Shown in pieces: positions 44,290-56,459 of a stretch of DNA of 64,000 bases. The notes beneath the pieces are model-generated. The model did not search any database and was not told the DNA's origin. It worked only from the letters and a program-made list of their open reading frames with translations. This DNA is from Norana najaformis (Eukaryota; Annelida; Clitellata; Crassiclitellata; Hormogastridae): contig OZ029929.1 of assembly GCA_964023275.1 (NCBI GenBank), positions 558,001 to 622,000 of the forward strand. Reading direction: 5' to 3'. Position 1 is the stretch's first letter; each line of letters starts with the position of its first letter. The translations under genes and the position numbers were made by a program.

Positions 44290-44402
44290 TACACGTATGC
44301 ATGTATGTATGCATGCATGTATGTGTGTGCATGTTTGCATGTATTTAGGTATGCATCCCTGTATATGTGGATACGCATGTATGTATGTATGTATGTATGC
44401 TT
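44290..44402. repeat. (ATGT/GCAT)n microsatellite
   Basis: Imperfect atgtatgtatgcatgcatgt array. Confidence 0.85.
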
Positions 44403-44859
44403 TTAGTCGGGTGAAGTACCAGTCCGAAGCCCTGTCAGAAGTTATTAATTACAATTACCTACATATTGCATACGTACGAAAGTGTTCGCGAAGTAAAGTT
44501 CATCACCGCATAAGTTAAATATGAAATATTTTGGAAAGACAAAAATCAGAATAGGGTAAAAATGTAAATCCGCTGTCTTTCTTGTCACTGCACAAACAAA
44601 CCATCATCCCTGACAACCGCACTTGCACTTTTTACATGTAATCTCTCGTCAATCCCTCCTACTTGACGCAGAGCTCGTGAATAAGTTTCTGCCATGCACT
44701 TAGCTCTCAAGCGGCGCTCTATAAATTCTCTGACACGATTACGATTAATAAATTTGACCTAAATCTATCGAGTTAGACTCTAGATGGTAGGCCAAATCGC
44801 AGTCTATGCTATAGAGGTTCTGTAATTCACATTCACACTTGATCAGCGTCGCTGTAAAA

Positions 44860-45240
44860 CCAGGAGTGGCGCCAGTCACCAGTTCACCCCTCTGGAATAA
44901 ACTCCCACCCGAATTACAAGTATCTGACCCATCATAAGAACTTCCCAACACTTCAACTCTTGCAATTTCTGCGAGGTCTTCCACTCACAACTGAAAACAC
45001 TCCTCTTCCACAAACCCTATCCTGATTTTTCCTCTTCTCCCTATCTCACTTGCCATTTCAATTCCAAACACCATCCTCCGTAGCAGTCTGACTGTCTGCC
45101 TGCCTCAATCTTGACCTGGAACCGAACCCCTCTTGCCTAACGATTTTGTTTTGACTGAGCGCCTGTGAATAAGCTAGTTCCTGCGATTTAGCTTTCGTTG
45201 GGTGCCGTAGAAATCTCGAGCTCACGATTACGATAGCAGC
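44860..45240 (+). repeat. Non-LTR retrotransposon 3' end fragment
   Basis: It begins with cccctctggaataaactccc (LWNKLP) followed by PEL, the reverse transcriptase C-terminus, and continues to the gaaatctcgagctcacgatt tail. It is the fullest copy of this 3' end in the window. Confidence 0.7.
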
Positions 45241-45300
45241 TGTTGGACTTAACAGACAGAGGAGAAACTTCGGTTTTATACAATACAGTACAACTGTAAT

Positions 45301-45570
45301 TTGCCTAATTTGAAGATGCCCTCCTTACAATTTTCAGTATTGCACATTCAAGTCGGGCAACAGAAATCATTAAAAACCACAAACACACCGGAAGAGGTAA
45401 GTTTTCTGTTGAGCGTGAAAGATAGTCTCAGTAAGATAGATGCGAACATGAGGAGGGAGAGTTCCAGATGGAGGGACCACCAACTGCGAATGAACGCCGG
45501 CCAAAGACAAGACGTGTACCAGGAACAACATACTTTCGAGAAGATGCTGATGGAAGTGGAAGACCTATAA
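45301..45570 (+). CDS. Small ORF of unknown status (89 codons)
   Basis: An open frame from ATG to TAA. The first half overlaps repeat-like sequence related to 34515-34590 (gcacactgaagcggggcaac). The second half (KDSLSKIDANMRRESSRWRD, then a Gln/Glu/Met-rich helix-like stretch) is not obviously repeat-derived and has protein-like composition. No family was recognised and no splice partner found. It may be an exon, a relic or chance. Confidence 0.18.
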   Translation: MPNLKMPSLQFSVLHIQVGQQKSLKTTNTPEEVSFLLSVKDSLSKIDANMRRESSRWRDHQLRMNAGQRQDVYQEQHTFEKMLMEVEDL

Positions 45571-45597
45571 ACGCCGTTTAACTTAATTAAGCAACTT

Positions 45598-45892
45598 AGT
45601 GCGGCACGGTGGTCTATCGGTATCACTTTTGGTCAATGCTCATGCGGTTGCGGGTTCGACTCCGTGTAAAGACCCTGGGCAAGATGTTTGCGCCGATCAT
45701 GCTTCTGTCACCAAGCAGTAAAATTTGGTACCGGCATAAGCTGATAGGTAAACGACAAGTCCTGTGATGCGCTGGCCAAGTGTTCAGGTCCTTGGGATTC
45801 GTCCATTTCCGTCTCAAGGCCGAAAGAAAAGGAAATGAGCGCCTCACATACGTCTCACTTGTGGGATAATATGGAATGCTTTACTTTAACTG
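45598..45892 (+). repeat. tRNA-derived SINE, family B
   Basis: gcggcacggtggtctatcgg head, catgcggttgcgggttcgac B-box-like segment, then a body with gtcctgtgatgcgctggcc and cgcctcacatacgtctcac. Copies are at 49419-49660 (plus) and 61965-62195 (minus). Confidence 0.75.
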
Positions 45893-46550
45893 AAGAATCT
45901 TTAAAAATTTGATCTAACTGAATTAGGTAAAGAGACAGCATATAGTCAGCTGAATCTTTTGAATCAGAGCGTATATTTAACGGAAGATTGTACCAGAACG
46001 AGCGTCCTCTGCCTGAGCTGAAGTGCGGAAGAGAGGCACCCGTAAAATACGAGTTAGAGTTATCCAGTTGGTAAAACAAAACCATCTGATTTCAATTAAA
46101 TATCCAGACTAAAATGACAAAGCATCTATCAACCAACTACTCTTCTCAATGTAATCTAATTAGAGACAAATTGCAGACGGTCAGTTCGAATGCTTTTCCG
46201 CACCGTATTGCTTACCTGGGCTGCTGAACACGTCCAGGTAAGTAGTGGAAGATGCCGATTAAAAGCGTGCGGTTTTCAGACATACCGCGTCTCAATAGGA
46301 GAGCGGGGGCGTGGCCCGGTCGACCAATACCATTGCTCCTCGATTTTTACTGGCTGCGATGAAGCTGCAACAGTTCTAGGAGCGCGCAGGACGATGGGCT
46401 GCGACATGAATAAAATATATTCACGCTTGTAAAGAAAAGCAGCGAGGGCGGTATGATCAAAGGCGCGGGTTGTCTGGTAAAAAGTATCTACAGTTTTATC
46501 TGGTGAAGGTCACACTACATGTCTGTCTGCAGGCAACAGTCATTGTGCTT
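45893..46550. other. Intergenic, no gene seen
   Basis: No recognised exon or repeat. Short open frames on either strand lack family resemblance. Confidence 0.35.
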
Positions 46551-46554
46551 CACA

Positions 46555-46862
46555 GCAAAATTGTTAGCACGTCATCTCTTGCAATTTCTGCGCGGGCCTC
46601 TCACTCACAACTGAAAACACTCCTCTTCCACAAATCCGATCCTGATTTTTCCTCTTTCCCCTTATCTCACTTTCCGGTTCAATTCCAAACACCATCCACC
46701 ATAGCCGTCTGCCTGTTTAAGTCTTGGATCTTGAACTGGAGCCGAACCTTTCTTGCCTGTCGATTTTGTTTTGACTGAGCACCTGTGAATAAGCTGGTTC
46801 CCGCGACTTAGCTTTCGTTGGGCGCCGTAGAAGTCTCGAGCTCACGTTTACGATCACACAAA
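46555..46862 (+). repeat. Non-LTR retrotransposon 3' end fragment
   Basis: The plus-strand frame ends SQLKTLLFHKSDPDFSS, a typical continuation of a CR1/L2-like ORF C-terminus, followed by the common 3' region and tail. A second partial copy follows at about 47230-47460. Confidence 0.7.
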
Positions 46863-47229
46863 CATAATTATTTCTAATGCCGAACTTCTCGGAGTTAGGA
46901 AACCGGAGGTCAGCTGGCTCAGAAGACAAAGATGTGCGGCTCACTATCCCCTCCTCTTCCCCTTCTCTCTCTGGTCTTCTGGCAACCGGACCTGGTTCTT
47001 GACATGGCATCTTTGGACAACCCCACTGACTTGACGCAGGGCTTATGAATAGTCTGGTACCCTGCGCTTAGCTTTTAAGAAGGGCATTAGGAATGTCGAG
47101 TTTACGATGCCGATTATCTCTTCCAACGTCTTTCCATCTGAGTCTCTAACTGTTGTTGTCTTCAAAGGTATTCTTCCTGCTGGCGGACCTGTGGGCGAGG
47201 TGTGATTTTTTGCAGAAAATAATAACATT

Positions 47230-47465
47230 TTTACTTCAATTTCTCTTCTTCCCCTTATCTATCCTGCAGATCCAATTCCAAACACGACCCACCGTAGCCG
47301 TCTGACTGTCAGCCTGCCTGACTCTTGGATCTTGACCTGGAACCAAACTTTTCTTGCCTTTCGATTTTGTTTTGACTGAGTTCCTGCGAATAAGCTGGTT
47401 CCCGCGACTTAACTTTCTTTGGGCGCTGTAGAAATTTCGAGTTTACGATTACTAAACGTATTATT
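47230..47465 (+). repeat. Non-LTR retrotransposon 3' end fragment
   Basis: Starts at cttccccttatctatcctgc and ends with gggcgctgtagaaatttcga and gtttacgattact. Confidence 0.7.
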
Positions 47466-47728
47466 TAATTTCTGAAGAAACACCCCTACCTCAGATTAAA
47501 AATTTTTATTTTTATTAATGTTAATGATTGATTTAGTTGTCGCAGGAATTATAAAACTGTCTGTGATGCCGTTCCTTTGGCAAATACGATCTATGATCAA
47601 TGCTGCACCTTCTACAAAGCGCCTCTAGCCACAGCCCACCTCCACCAAATATAATCAACACTTCGGCTATTGTGTCGCCCCTATCGGTAAGATGAGGCAA
47701 CGTAGGGAGCTGTAACGTCGTCGACACA

Positions 47729-47986
47729 ATGTCCACTATACAGACTGACCAGTGTCTTGACCAGCGCAGCTCACCGTCCAAACTGACCGCCTTCAAAGAG
47801 ACGCAAAATCTTTTTATGGCGTATCAACGTAATTTATATACGGCCCCTTACGCGGCAAGATCAAAAGCGGACGACTTCAAAGGCGCCGACTTTCTAAGTG
47901 ATTATGATCGGTTGAGAAGAAACAGGTCGGCGTTGTATAAAGCGACCATTAGTCAATTAGTTAGAGGTTTAAGACTTGCTGAATAA
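47729..47986 (+). CDS. Small ORF of unknown status (85 codons)
   Basis: An ATG-to-TAA frame beginning MSTIQTDQCLDQRSS and ending SQLVRGLRLAE. Composition is protein-like and it does not overlap a recognised repeat. No family, signal peptide or domain was recognised and the opposite strand is also open over part of it. It may be a real single-exon gene or an exon of an unseen gene. Confidence 0.2.
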   Translation: MSTIQTDQCLDQRSSPSKLTAFKETQNLFMAYQRNLYTAPYAARSKADDFKGADFLSDYDRLRRNRSALYKATISQLVRGLRLAE

Positions 47987-48054
47987 GCAGCACAGAATCA
48001 ACAGTGGTAATGTAATGTAGGCTTTTGGTATTCCGCTCGAGAGCGGACGTCTGC

Positions 48055-48530
48055 AAAGGGAATCTAATCTAATGACTTCTATAGCGCCGTTATAGGCATC
48101 AGTTGGTGGTCCATTCAAGTCAAAATCGCAATTCAAAATCAATCCACTGGAGAACTCAGGTCGAATTCCTATTGGTCAGAAAAACCAGGAGCTAGGTGTG
48201 GTGGGTAAGCAAGCTGAAAGAGACGAGTCTTAAATTTAGAGTTGACTGACATCACAGAAGTGACAGAACGAAACAGAACTTGGCAGCGAATTCCAAGCCG
48301 TGGACCAGCAACAGATAACTCTCCAGAGCCCAACACTGTTATGGTACCAGGAACAACAAGAGTCAGCATCCACTGATCGAGTGGGGATGGGGAGCCAATA
48401 CCAAATGCGGACAAAGGTGGATGGATGGGTTCAAAGTAGGTCAGTTTTAGCCTGAAGAAGAACAAATGAAGCAAGAAAGACAAGGTTTTGAGAAATTTAT
48501 GTCTCAGAACCTTACAATACATTTTCAGAG
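48055..48530 (+). repeat. Dispersed repeat with ttctatagcgccgtt core
   Basis: Longest copy in the window: aatctaatctaatgacttct start, then gcatcagttggtggt, ccactggagaactcaggtcg, tcctattggtcagaaaaacc and aagctgaaagagacgagtct. No coding capacity was recognised, so it may be a SINE or an internally deleted element. Confidence 0.6.
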
Positions 48531-48534
48531 TTGC

Positions 48535-49038
48535 ATTTCAATCAGCCAGATGGATTTTCAAGATTACCAAATCATAGACATATATCAGTCAATCTAATTC
48601 AATTCCACAAAAATCAAATATTAATGCAGTGAATTTACACGTATCTATGCTCTGATCAATGTAGCCAATCAGTCCAAAGGGGTTTCACACAGTTTGGCAA
48701 TGCGACCTATGTCTAAATAAGGCGTTATTTCCATTAATCATCTGATGACATCTTAAACCTTTATTACAAAATATCATTCACTCTGCCGCTCTATCAGTCC
48801 AGATTTTGTTGACATCTGCCACACCTGGTGGAAAATATCTACCACAGTCTACCTATGCAAGTACATTCTCTTCACAATTAAAATTTATATATCGATTTTT
48901 AATATACTATATTATATTATATATACAGTATCTGCATGTATATATAAGTAAATGTATTTTAATTGAAAAATTTATGTAGCACCGACAAAGTACATGCGGT
49001 TGAATACCACATTTTAATTTTCAATCGATGTGACCGTA
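48535..49038. other. Region downstream of CARNMT1, no gene seen
   Basis: AT-rich sequence after the CARNMT1 stop codon on its sense strand, probably including its 3' UTR. The end of the transcript could not be placed with confidence. A ta-rich run lies at 48895-48935. Confidence 0.4.
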
Positions 49039-52000
49039 TTATTTTGAAGTTCGGCCCAAGGCACCCTCGGCGAACCGTGTGTAGTCGATGAGACCGTTTG
49101 CTGGCGCCACCTGGAGGGGCTTTCGTGCGACAAGAAATATGCAGTCATACTCGTACTTGAGCATCGAACGTGGATTGTGTGTGTAGCATGCTGGAATATG
49201 CGTCTTCTCCTTCTACAACACGAAAAGGCTTTAATCAACGAAGGATGCTCTGCTTGAGAGGTCGCTTTGCCGAACTGTACGTTACTAAGGTTGCAATGTC
49301 TACTGGGTTGAAAATGTTAGCAGTAATCGTAATTTGATAAAATTTTAAGCCCAAATAATAAATAATACTGACTATATTATTGCTATTTCTGAATTTGTGA
49401 AGTGCCACTATCTGCTGGGTGCAGCACGGTGGTCTGTTTGGTCAATGATCATGCGGCTGCAGGTTCGACTCCATGTAACAACCCTGGGCTAGTTGTTTGT
49501 GCACACCATGTCTCTGTCACCCAGCAGCAAGTCCTGTGATGCACTGGCCCCGTGTCCAGGACCTTATTATTCATCCATTGCTGGGTCAAGAACCTAAAGA
49601 AAAGGAGATGAGAGCCCCACCTACGTCTCACTTGTGTGATAAGGAATAGTTTACTTTATTGTCTAATGACTAACCATCAATCGATGGCGCTGAGCAATTG
49701 CAAGTGAAGAACATGCTCAAGGTCCCTAAAAAGTAACTGTCTAAGGGAAGGAAGCTTGAACCTGTACTCTTTGCATTACGAGTCAAGCTCTCTAACCAAT
49801 CAGTCACCTTGCCCCAAGGAGTACTAAATAAAGGTATGGCAGGGTAAGGTCAGGTGAGACAAGTTTAAATAATTGGGTCGGGTGACCTAAATAATTTGGG
49901 CGGGTGACCTACGATAAGTGAGTAACTTGTACAAATGAGGTTCAGATAACAATATAATTCTGTACAAAGACCAAAGCTTCACTGTAGAAATTGATTACTA
50001 AAAAGATTACTAATAAGTGATAGAAAAATGAGACTCCAGAAACTCACGACAATTTCAAAGTTGAGCTTTTGAGCGACTTTTCGCACTTCTTCATAACTCA
50101 GCTCAACGGAGGATTGGTCCGGCATATCGGCGAAATGGTACAGGAGAGGACCTAGGTACAAAAAACAACCAAAAACCACTCTAAAACCAATTAAACCAAA
50201 GACCAACAGTAACATCAACGATAAGGCCGATAACAGGACCACAAAACCCGGTCCTCAACTGCCTCCGCCTCTAGTCCAGTCCACCTTACCTTGTCGTATG
50301 TTACCTTCTCCAATTTTAAACCTTACCTTATTCTACCCTCCTCTGCCCTAACTTACCCTGTCTTGTTATTTTTATTTTTGCATTATTACGCAAGCAAGGT
50401 CAGTAAATCTGAATCTGAGGCACTGAGCAATTGTGAGTTAAGGACTTGCTCAAGGTCCCTACACAGCAACTGTCTCATGGGAAAAGCCTTGAACCCATGC
50501 TCTCCAGGTTACAAGCAAGAGCTCTAACCAATCGGCTACCATGCCCCACAATCTTACCTTACATCATACATATCAAGACAATTAATATAGTGCTTTGTAC
50601 TATCTTAAACATATCTTACTTTACCTTACCCTATCATACTCTACCCACTTTTTCTTGTGCTATGCCTACCATATCTCAAACTCATCTTATCTTACTCAAC
50701 CCTATCCCATCTTGTGCTACCTTACCCCAGTAAGTATCTACTCCCATATGCCACATCCGAGGGTCATTCTGGGATTGGAATTCAGCCCATTGGCCCCAAT
50801 TAGACCCCGGATTACCCAGAACCTCGTATACGAACCGAAGTTGACCCAGCAGCCGCCTGGTTTCAGGATCCGGTGGATGGTCTCCATGTAGGCGATGATG
50901 TTGTGCGCTGTGTCGAGAAAGAAAACGGTTGCTACGCAGTCCCACCGATCTAACAGAAACGACCAATGATGTACACAGACAAGCCTTTATATAGCGCCGT
51001 TCACGGCTTCTTAAAGGTATCAGAAATGATCGGGTTCTAGAGGATTCAGTAAATAAGGATTAAAGAGAGGTCAGATCAGATCAGATGAGGCAGAACATGA
51101 TAAGGTCAGGTAAGGTAAGGAAAGGCAATGCAAGGCAAGGTAACATAAGGTAAGGTAAGGTAAGGAAAGGCAATGCAAGGCAAGGTAACATAAGGTAAGG
51201 TAAGGTAAGGAAAGGCAAGGTAACATAAAGCAATGCAGTAAGGAAAGGCAATGGAAGGTAATGTAACATAAGGTCAGGTAAGGTAAGGCAATGCAAGGTA
51301 ACAAAGTAAGGTCAGGTAAGGAAAGGCAATGCAAGGTAAGGAAAGGCAGGGTATGGTAAGGTAAGATCAGGTAACATAATACAGGATAATTTAAAGTAAA
51401 AGGTATATTAGAATTTTCATATTAAATGGTTGTTGGCAAAAGAGGTCTACCAGGTTCTGTGTAGACTTCAAGGAAGTCTCCGGCGGCCATTGAGAAGTTG
51501 GCGTTGGGTGGCAGAGCGCTTGGATTGGCGTCAGGGAAGAGGATCGCCTGCGTCTGGTCCTTCGAAGACATGTTGTTGCAGAACTGATGGACCCACGGAT
51601 AGAGTGCATGACTGTTGACCTTCTTACACCTGTTTTCAAAATGCCAATCAACACACACAGTGTTTGCTTTTGTTGAATATTCAGCATCTGATTAACATTA
51701 AGTACATGCTACATATTCATTTGTACTGAATATTAATTAGATGAATTCTTGCTACAGGAGTCATATATCAATGCCTGCATACTAATGCAGTAACATTCCT
51801 TAAAACTGGACATGGCAGCGTTAAAGTAAACCACTCCGTATCACAGTAAGCCCTGCAAAATCAACACAATAGCGTCTAGACCTTAATACTCAGTTTAAGT
51901 GTGGACATCATCAAAGGGGTGTAGGGAGAATATTGCTACACGCAGACAAGAAAGAGGTCCAATGTAAGTCATTTTTCCAGAAGTCCTTTATGGACGACCC

Positions 52001-54487
52001 TAACTCTTTCTCAATATTAATAAGATACATCAAAATAGAACAGAAACTCGTTCTAATCAGGTGATCTTTTATTGCTGAACTAATCATAAGATATGTGCTA
52101 CACATATATATGTATATATATATATATGTATATATATATGTATATATATATATGTATGTATGAAGCGTGTGCTATACGTGTGTGTGTGTGTGTGAAGCAC
52201 ATCATAATAAGCTCCACTGTACTAATTGTAATCGTAAGCTTGAGATTTCTACAGTCCCCAACTAAAGTAAGTTGCAGACACCAGCTTATTCACATGTGCT
52301 CAGTCAAAACAGAATCGATAGGCAGACAGGGTCAGACTGGGTAAATGGTCAACATCCAAGAGTCAGACAGGTAGACAGTCAGACGGCTGTGGTGGGTGGT
52401 GTTGGAACTGAACCGGAAAGTGAGATATGGAGAAGAGGAAAAATAAGGATAGGATCTGTGGAACACTAATTACTAATCAACGCATCATACTTGTTAAGAA
52501 TAAAGTTTGATGTGAAGAGCATAAAGAGGCTGAACTCGTTTCCCTGACACGTGTAGCCAAGTTTGGCGATTTCATAGGCAAGTCGGCCAAGACCGGCACC
52601 AGGTACGAGCACAGAAATCTGCGATGGATCGCTGGAAAAGACAAAACATGTCCAATGACTTCTATAGCAACGAATTCACAGCATCGATGAAATAATAACT
52701 GATCCCTGCAGAGGGAAGAAGGAATGCACATACTTTATGTTAGAAAGAGTGAAACCACTTTGGAGAGTATGTATGTCACTTTAAATACGTCACTTGGCTG
52801 GTGACATAATTAAAAGGCGCTGTGCAAATAGCCATATACATACATCAATGCACACACATACATACATACATATATACACACATACATACACACTTACATG
52901 CATACATACACACATACATACACACATACATGCATACAGTACATACATGCAAATGGACAAATCTTGGATTCAAATACTGGAACATATACAGGTTAAAAAC
53001 ATAAAAATAAATTAAAACATGCAAACAGACAAACTGAACAAAAATATTCAAGAATTTACAACAAACTAATGCCCTGAGTCATTATTCAGTAAGTAAGTCA
53101 GTTGTTGCATCAATACTGATTTAATTCGTTCATTCATTCATTTAAATAGTCTGTCGGCCAGCCAGCTAGCCTACAAGCCAATAACCAGCTAGCATATCAA
53201 CAGTAAAAGACCAGCCAGCCAATAAGCCAGATAGCCAAAATCTGCCAAATAAGCCACTCAGTCAGTCAAAAAGCCAGCCAGTCAGCCCAGAAGCCAGCCA
53301 ACCATCTCACAAACCAGCCAACCAACCGTGTAGTTTCTCCAGCCAAGCGATTCCGTTCTTCTTGACCTACCACTCATCCGGTGGAAACCGAAGCACAATC
53401 TCATCCAGAACTGGTTGGTAACAGGCGGCACGTTCCAGCGCTCCGTCGACGCTCCAGTCCCTGACGATCTGTTTCAACGTACTCTTCACTTTGTCCATAT
53501 CGAAACTACTTGCCGGAAGCAGGACACCAGGCTGATTCTTAGAGAAAACAATTCAAACATTGTCTTAAATGATGTTATTGCCACCTAATGTAAAGTAAGA
53601 TAACGTAGTGCAATGTTATGTGAGGCAATGCAAGAATAGGTAAGGTAAAGTATGGCAAGGTACGGTAAGGCTTTATCAACATAAGGTAAGGTAGATGAAT
53701 CCCTCAACAGAAAACAATGCATTTACCAATCACTAGGTTTGGATTTTGGAGTCTGTAAAGAACAAAGGCACCCTTAATCTGAACAAATATAATTAATAAT
53801 AACAACAATAATAATATAAAAACTAAATAATAAACAATGAGATCCAAATGATGTTCCATGCATACGCTTTTGCGATTCATTAAAGGAGCTATATAAATAT
53901 TCTGATACCATAAATACATCTCCCCCAGAGCAAAACCGACTTACTGCTGGATTTTCGTGCTGAACGTTTTCGAACATGACGTCCGTGTCTGCGATGATCA
54001 ACTTGATTATTTCGAAATTCTGTTCCGTGCATTTGCGGATCGCTCGAAGATTCTCGAGAAAATCGGGAATCAAGTCGCGGTGGTGGACTGGTAGATTGGT
54101 GTAGTGCTTTTCGGCCGCGATCAATCGCTTCAGCGAGTGTACCCTAAAAATTAGCACAACTCGACTTCAAATAACCAGGTATTTTAAGCCTGTCCTTCCG
54201 ACAATATCTACACAATAAATTTGTGGCCGGCATTTAGCTAACCCAACGGGAGATATTGAGATGGGCAGCCAAATGAAATAGGCGCCTTCATTTCCAGGAC
54301 TTAGATGGACCCAAACCGGCCGACCAAAGATGGCGATTGCCATCATGAAATATTTGAGGAATTTTGCTGGCAACCTATAGTATCTGAAAGCATGGATTAT
54401 TCTTTGAAAGTGCAATCTTTCTTCTTTTTCCTCTTGTGAAATATCTGATGAAATTGTTTCGCCCCTCTCTTTCTTCGCTTCATCCAT
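49039..54487 (-). CDS. CARNMT1: Carnosine N-methyltransferase
   Basis: Transfers a methyl group from S-adenosylmethionine to carnosine to make anserine; the family also methylates histidine in some proteins. Eight exons join in consistent phase: 54487-54375, 54143-53945, 53537-53371, 52631-52491, 51629-51451, 50949-50836, 50151-50048 and 49212-49039, giving 396 residues against about 409 in human. N-terminal helices read [13 protein letters not shown] and [15 protein letters not shown]. Exon 3 has [20 protein letters not shown]. The SAM-binding loop is [20 protein letters not shown] in exon 4, followed by CQGNEFS. Then come LYPWVHQF and [26 protein letters not shown] and LKPGG in exon 6, GPLLYHF in exon 7 and [15 protein letters not shown] in exon 8. 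At the exon 3/4 joint the Trp of the usual RWDP reads Cys (TG|C). Exon 3 could also start at 53531, two codons shorter. Introns hold a SINE, a purine repeat and a retrotransposon end. Confidence 0.95.
49419..49660 (+). repeat. tRNA-derived SINE, family B
   Basis: cagcacggtggtctgtttgg head and gcaggttcgactcc B-box-like segment, in CARNMT1 intron 7 and antisense to it. It directly adjoins a family A SINE in the opposite orientation. Confidence 0.75.
49661..49818 (-). repeat. tRNA-derived SINE, family A
   Basis: Reverse-strand copy ending in accttgcccca, the complement of the ggggcaaggt head. Confidence 0.7.
50380..50548 (-). repeat. tRNA-derived SINE, family A
   Basis: Reverse-strand copy in CARNMT1 intron 6, ending aatcggctaccatgcccca. 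Confidence 0.75.
51060..51400. repeat. Purine-rich aggtaagg minisatellite in CARNMT1 intron 5
   Basis: Short aggta/aggca units organised into longer repeats (gcaatgcaaggcaaggtaac, then ataaggtaagg). A weaker example is at 53580-53700. On the plus strand it contains many gtaagg donor-like sequences, but the gene is on the minus strand. Confidence 0.85.
52105..52195. repeat. (AT)n/(GT)n microsatellites
   Basis: tatatgtatatata run followed by a short gtgtgtgtgt run in CARNMT1 intron 4. Confidence 0.9.
52215..52470 (-). repeat. Non-LTR retrotransposon 3' end fragment in CARNMT1 intron 4
   Basis: Reverse complement of the common 3' region: it starts with gtaatcgtaagcttgagatt and includes agtcaaaacagaatcgatag. 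Confidence 0.7.
52830..52955. repeat. (ACAT)n microsatellite in CARNMT1 intron 3
   Basis: Imperfect acatacat array with acac interruptions. Confidence 0.9.
53145..53330. repeat. Degenerate (CAGCCAGCCAAT)n repeat in CARNMT1 intron 3
   Basis: Repeated agccagccag/aagccagcca words close to exon 3. Confidence 0.65.
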
Positions 54488-55565
54488 TTTTCTCGTGGCT
54501 AAGACAGATTACACATCGTAATTCAACATGCTTCTCAATGATGTAATTTCCTGCGTAGCGCCATCTAGTAGATTAGAAACTTCCAATAAGCCGCCGTAAT
54601 AAGTAAGTACAAATAATTAAGCACATTTGTCTTGACATCTGCTGCTCAGTTTAACGTAAGAACTAAAACAACTTTATCTTACTTACTCTTTAAAAACGAC
54701 TAGGAAGTTGCAACCTTAAACATTGCTAAAGCCAAATCCTGGTCAAAATCATTGAGTACTATTTTCTGGCTGTTTTTATTGTGCCTTTGCTCTTCTAAGA
54801 GGGATTACCTGTCCCATACTTCCATCTCTTACATATACTTACTTACTTACTTACTTACTCACCAGTTAACATTAGTATCAACGGGTAGCTTCACTCTAGC
54901 TGTGCCTTGCATTAGAAAAGTGTTGGGTTCTTGGAGTCTGGTCCAAAGCTTCAGAATTTGCTGCCCAGTTCTCTACGTTTGGGTATTTCTCTGCCATTCA
55001 GAACTGAAAGGAAACTGCATCTGTTTCAGCTTAACCACTGTAGCCTGTCTTTCGATTTCTCTGACTTATCGGGTCTCAACCGAACTTCTTCTAACGAATT
55101 ATGATTTTGCTTACAATTTTCCTTGAAATGACCATTAATTGATGCCTTGTGCGTTATGATAACGGCATAGAAGTCCTTGGAATGGTACACAGGTACAGCA
55201 TCAGCTTTAACAGCCAAGCTAACATTTGCTAGTGCCTAACGTTATTTTACCCCTAGCTTTCTATCCTGCATCAGTGAAAGTTTGACAAAATCAACAAGAC
55301 AGCAGATCACGAACCATTTGCCAAATTATTTTATTACAAGCCACTGAAAACATGTGCTTAAACTGCTATAAACAGAATGTGGAATGCTAGCAGCAGTTAG
55401 TAAGGATAATCTGCTTCTATAGCACCACAGAAAACCAAGTCCGAGAAACACATGCCATCTCTGCTTAGTGTCCAACAGTTAGAAATACTGTTCCGTTTTC
55501 CAAGTGGTCGGTTAAGAAATCTCACAGCCACTCAAAGCCTATTGGCTCAATATCATCAACTGTGG
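54488..55565. other. Intergenic between CWC22 and CARNMT1, no gene seen
   Basis: The right part must hold the CARNMT1 promoter and 5' UTR, but no TATA box is evident. A (CTTA)n run lies at 54835-54860. The plus-strand frame at 54752-55126 has no recognised motif and includes sequence resembling a retroelement tail, so it was not called. Confidence 0.4.
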
Positions 55566-55569
55566 AACC

Positions 55570-55797
55570 ATCACAGAGGATGATGGTGATGAAGAGTCCT
55601 CTGCCCGAAGGCAGGTCCATTGGCTTTATGCCACCCGGGATGAGAAGAATGAGGTGGTTTGCCGCTGCCTTCCTCACAGACAACTGTGGGTGAGCAACTT
55701 GTCCAAGGTAGCTACAAAGTGGCTTGAGGCAGATTCGAACCCGTGACCCTCCGGTTACAGGGCACCAACCATACCACTACACCACTGTGTCCCACCA
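55570..55797 (-). repeat. tRNA-derived SINE, family C
   Basis: Reverse complement of the element at 21190-21436: ctctgcccgaaggcaggtcc near the tail end, gattcgaacccgtgaccctc B-box region and accataccactacaccac at the head. Confidence 0.75.
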
Positions 55798-56159
55798 TCA
55801 GAGGATACAGAATCGAAATCTAGGCAATTCCAGCATCACCTCATCTTAAAGTGACATGTACACACAGCAAAACTGAAGGTTTTGAGAATAGCAATGAGCA
55901 AGGCATGGTTACCACTGACTTATTTTTAACACGACTGCCAACACTATTTCACACAGGTGCAACCATCCCATATTTCGGCTGAAGTTCAACTTCACAAGTA
56001 TCTGAAAAGATCAGCCATTAAATGCACCAGACAACAAATGACGGACTTGGTCACACTTCCCAGTTACTTTAAAACCATCTGAAAAATAACGAGGTCAAAA
56101 TAGAATTCACAGCACAATTGTACATCGATTAAATCCACCTCACATCTCAAGTTGCACAA
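55798..56159. other. Region downstream of CWC22, no gene seen
   Basis: No exon or repeat was recognised. It may include part of the CWC22 transcript end, although SINEs lie between it and the stop codon. Confidence 0.35.
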
Positions 56160-56459
56160 GAGTTTTTATTGGTATTATTATCTTGCATTTATTACACACG
56201 CAAAGTCAGCAAATCTGAATCTGAGACCCGCAGCAATGGGGAGTAAAGGACTTGCTGAAGGTCCCTACACAGTAACCGTCTCAGGGGACACTCGAACCTG
56301 TACTCTACATGTCACAAGCCGATCGCTCTATCCAATCAGCTATCGTGACCCACACACAAGCCGAGCGCTTTACAAAGTAACCATCTAAGGGGAGGCGGCT
56401 CGAACTCGTACTATCTGTGTTACAAGCAAAGCGCTTTATCCAACTGGCTGCTATGCCCC
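56160..56459 (-). repeat. Two adjacent tRNA-derived SINE fragments, family A
   Basis: 56160-56352 is a near-complete reverse-strand copy (gaaggtccctacacagtaac, then gaacctgtactct). 56355-56459 is a second partial copy (aagtaaccatct, ggctgctatgccc) of the head part only. Confidence 0.65.
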
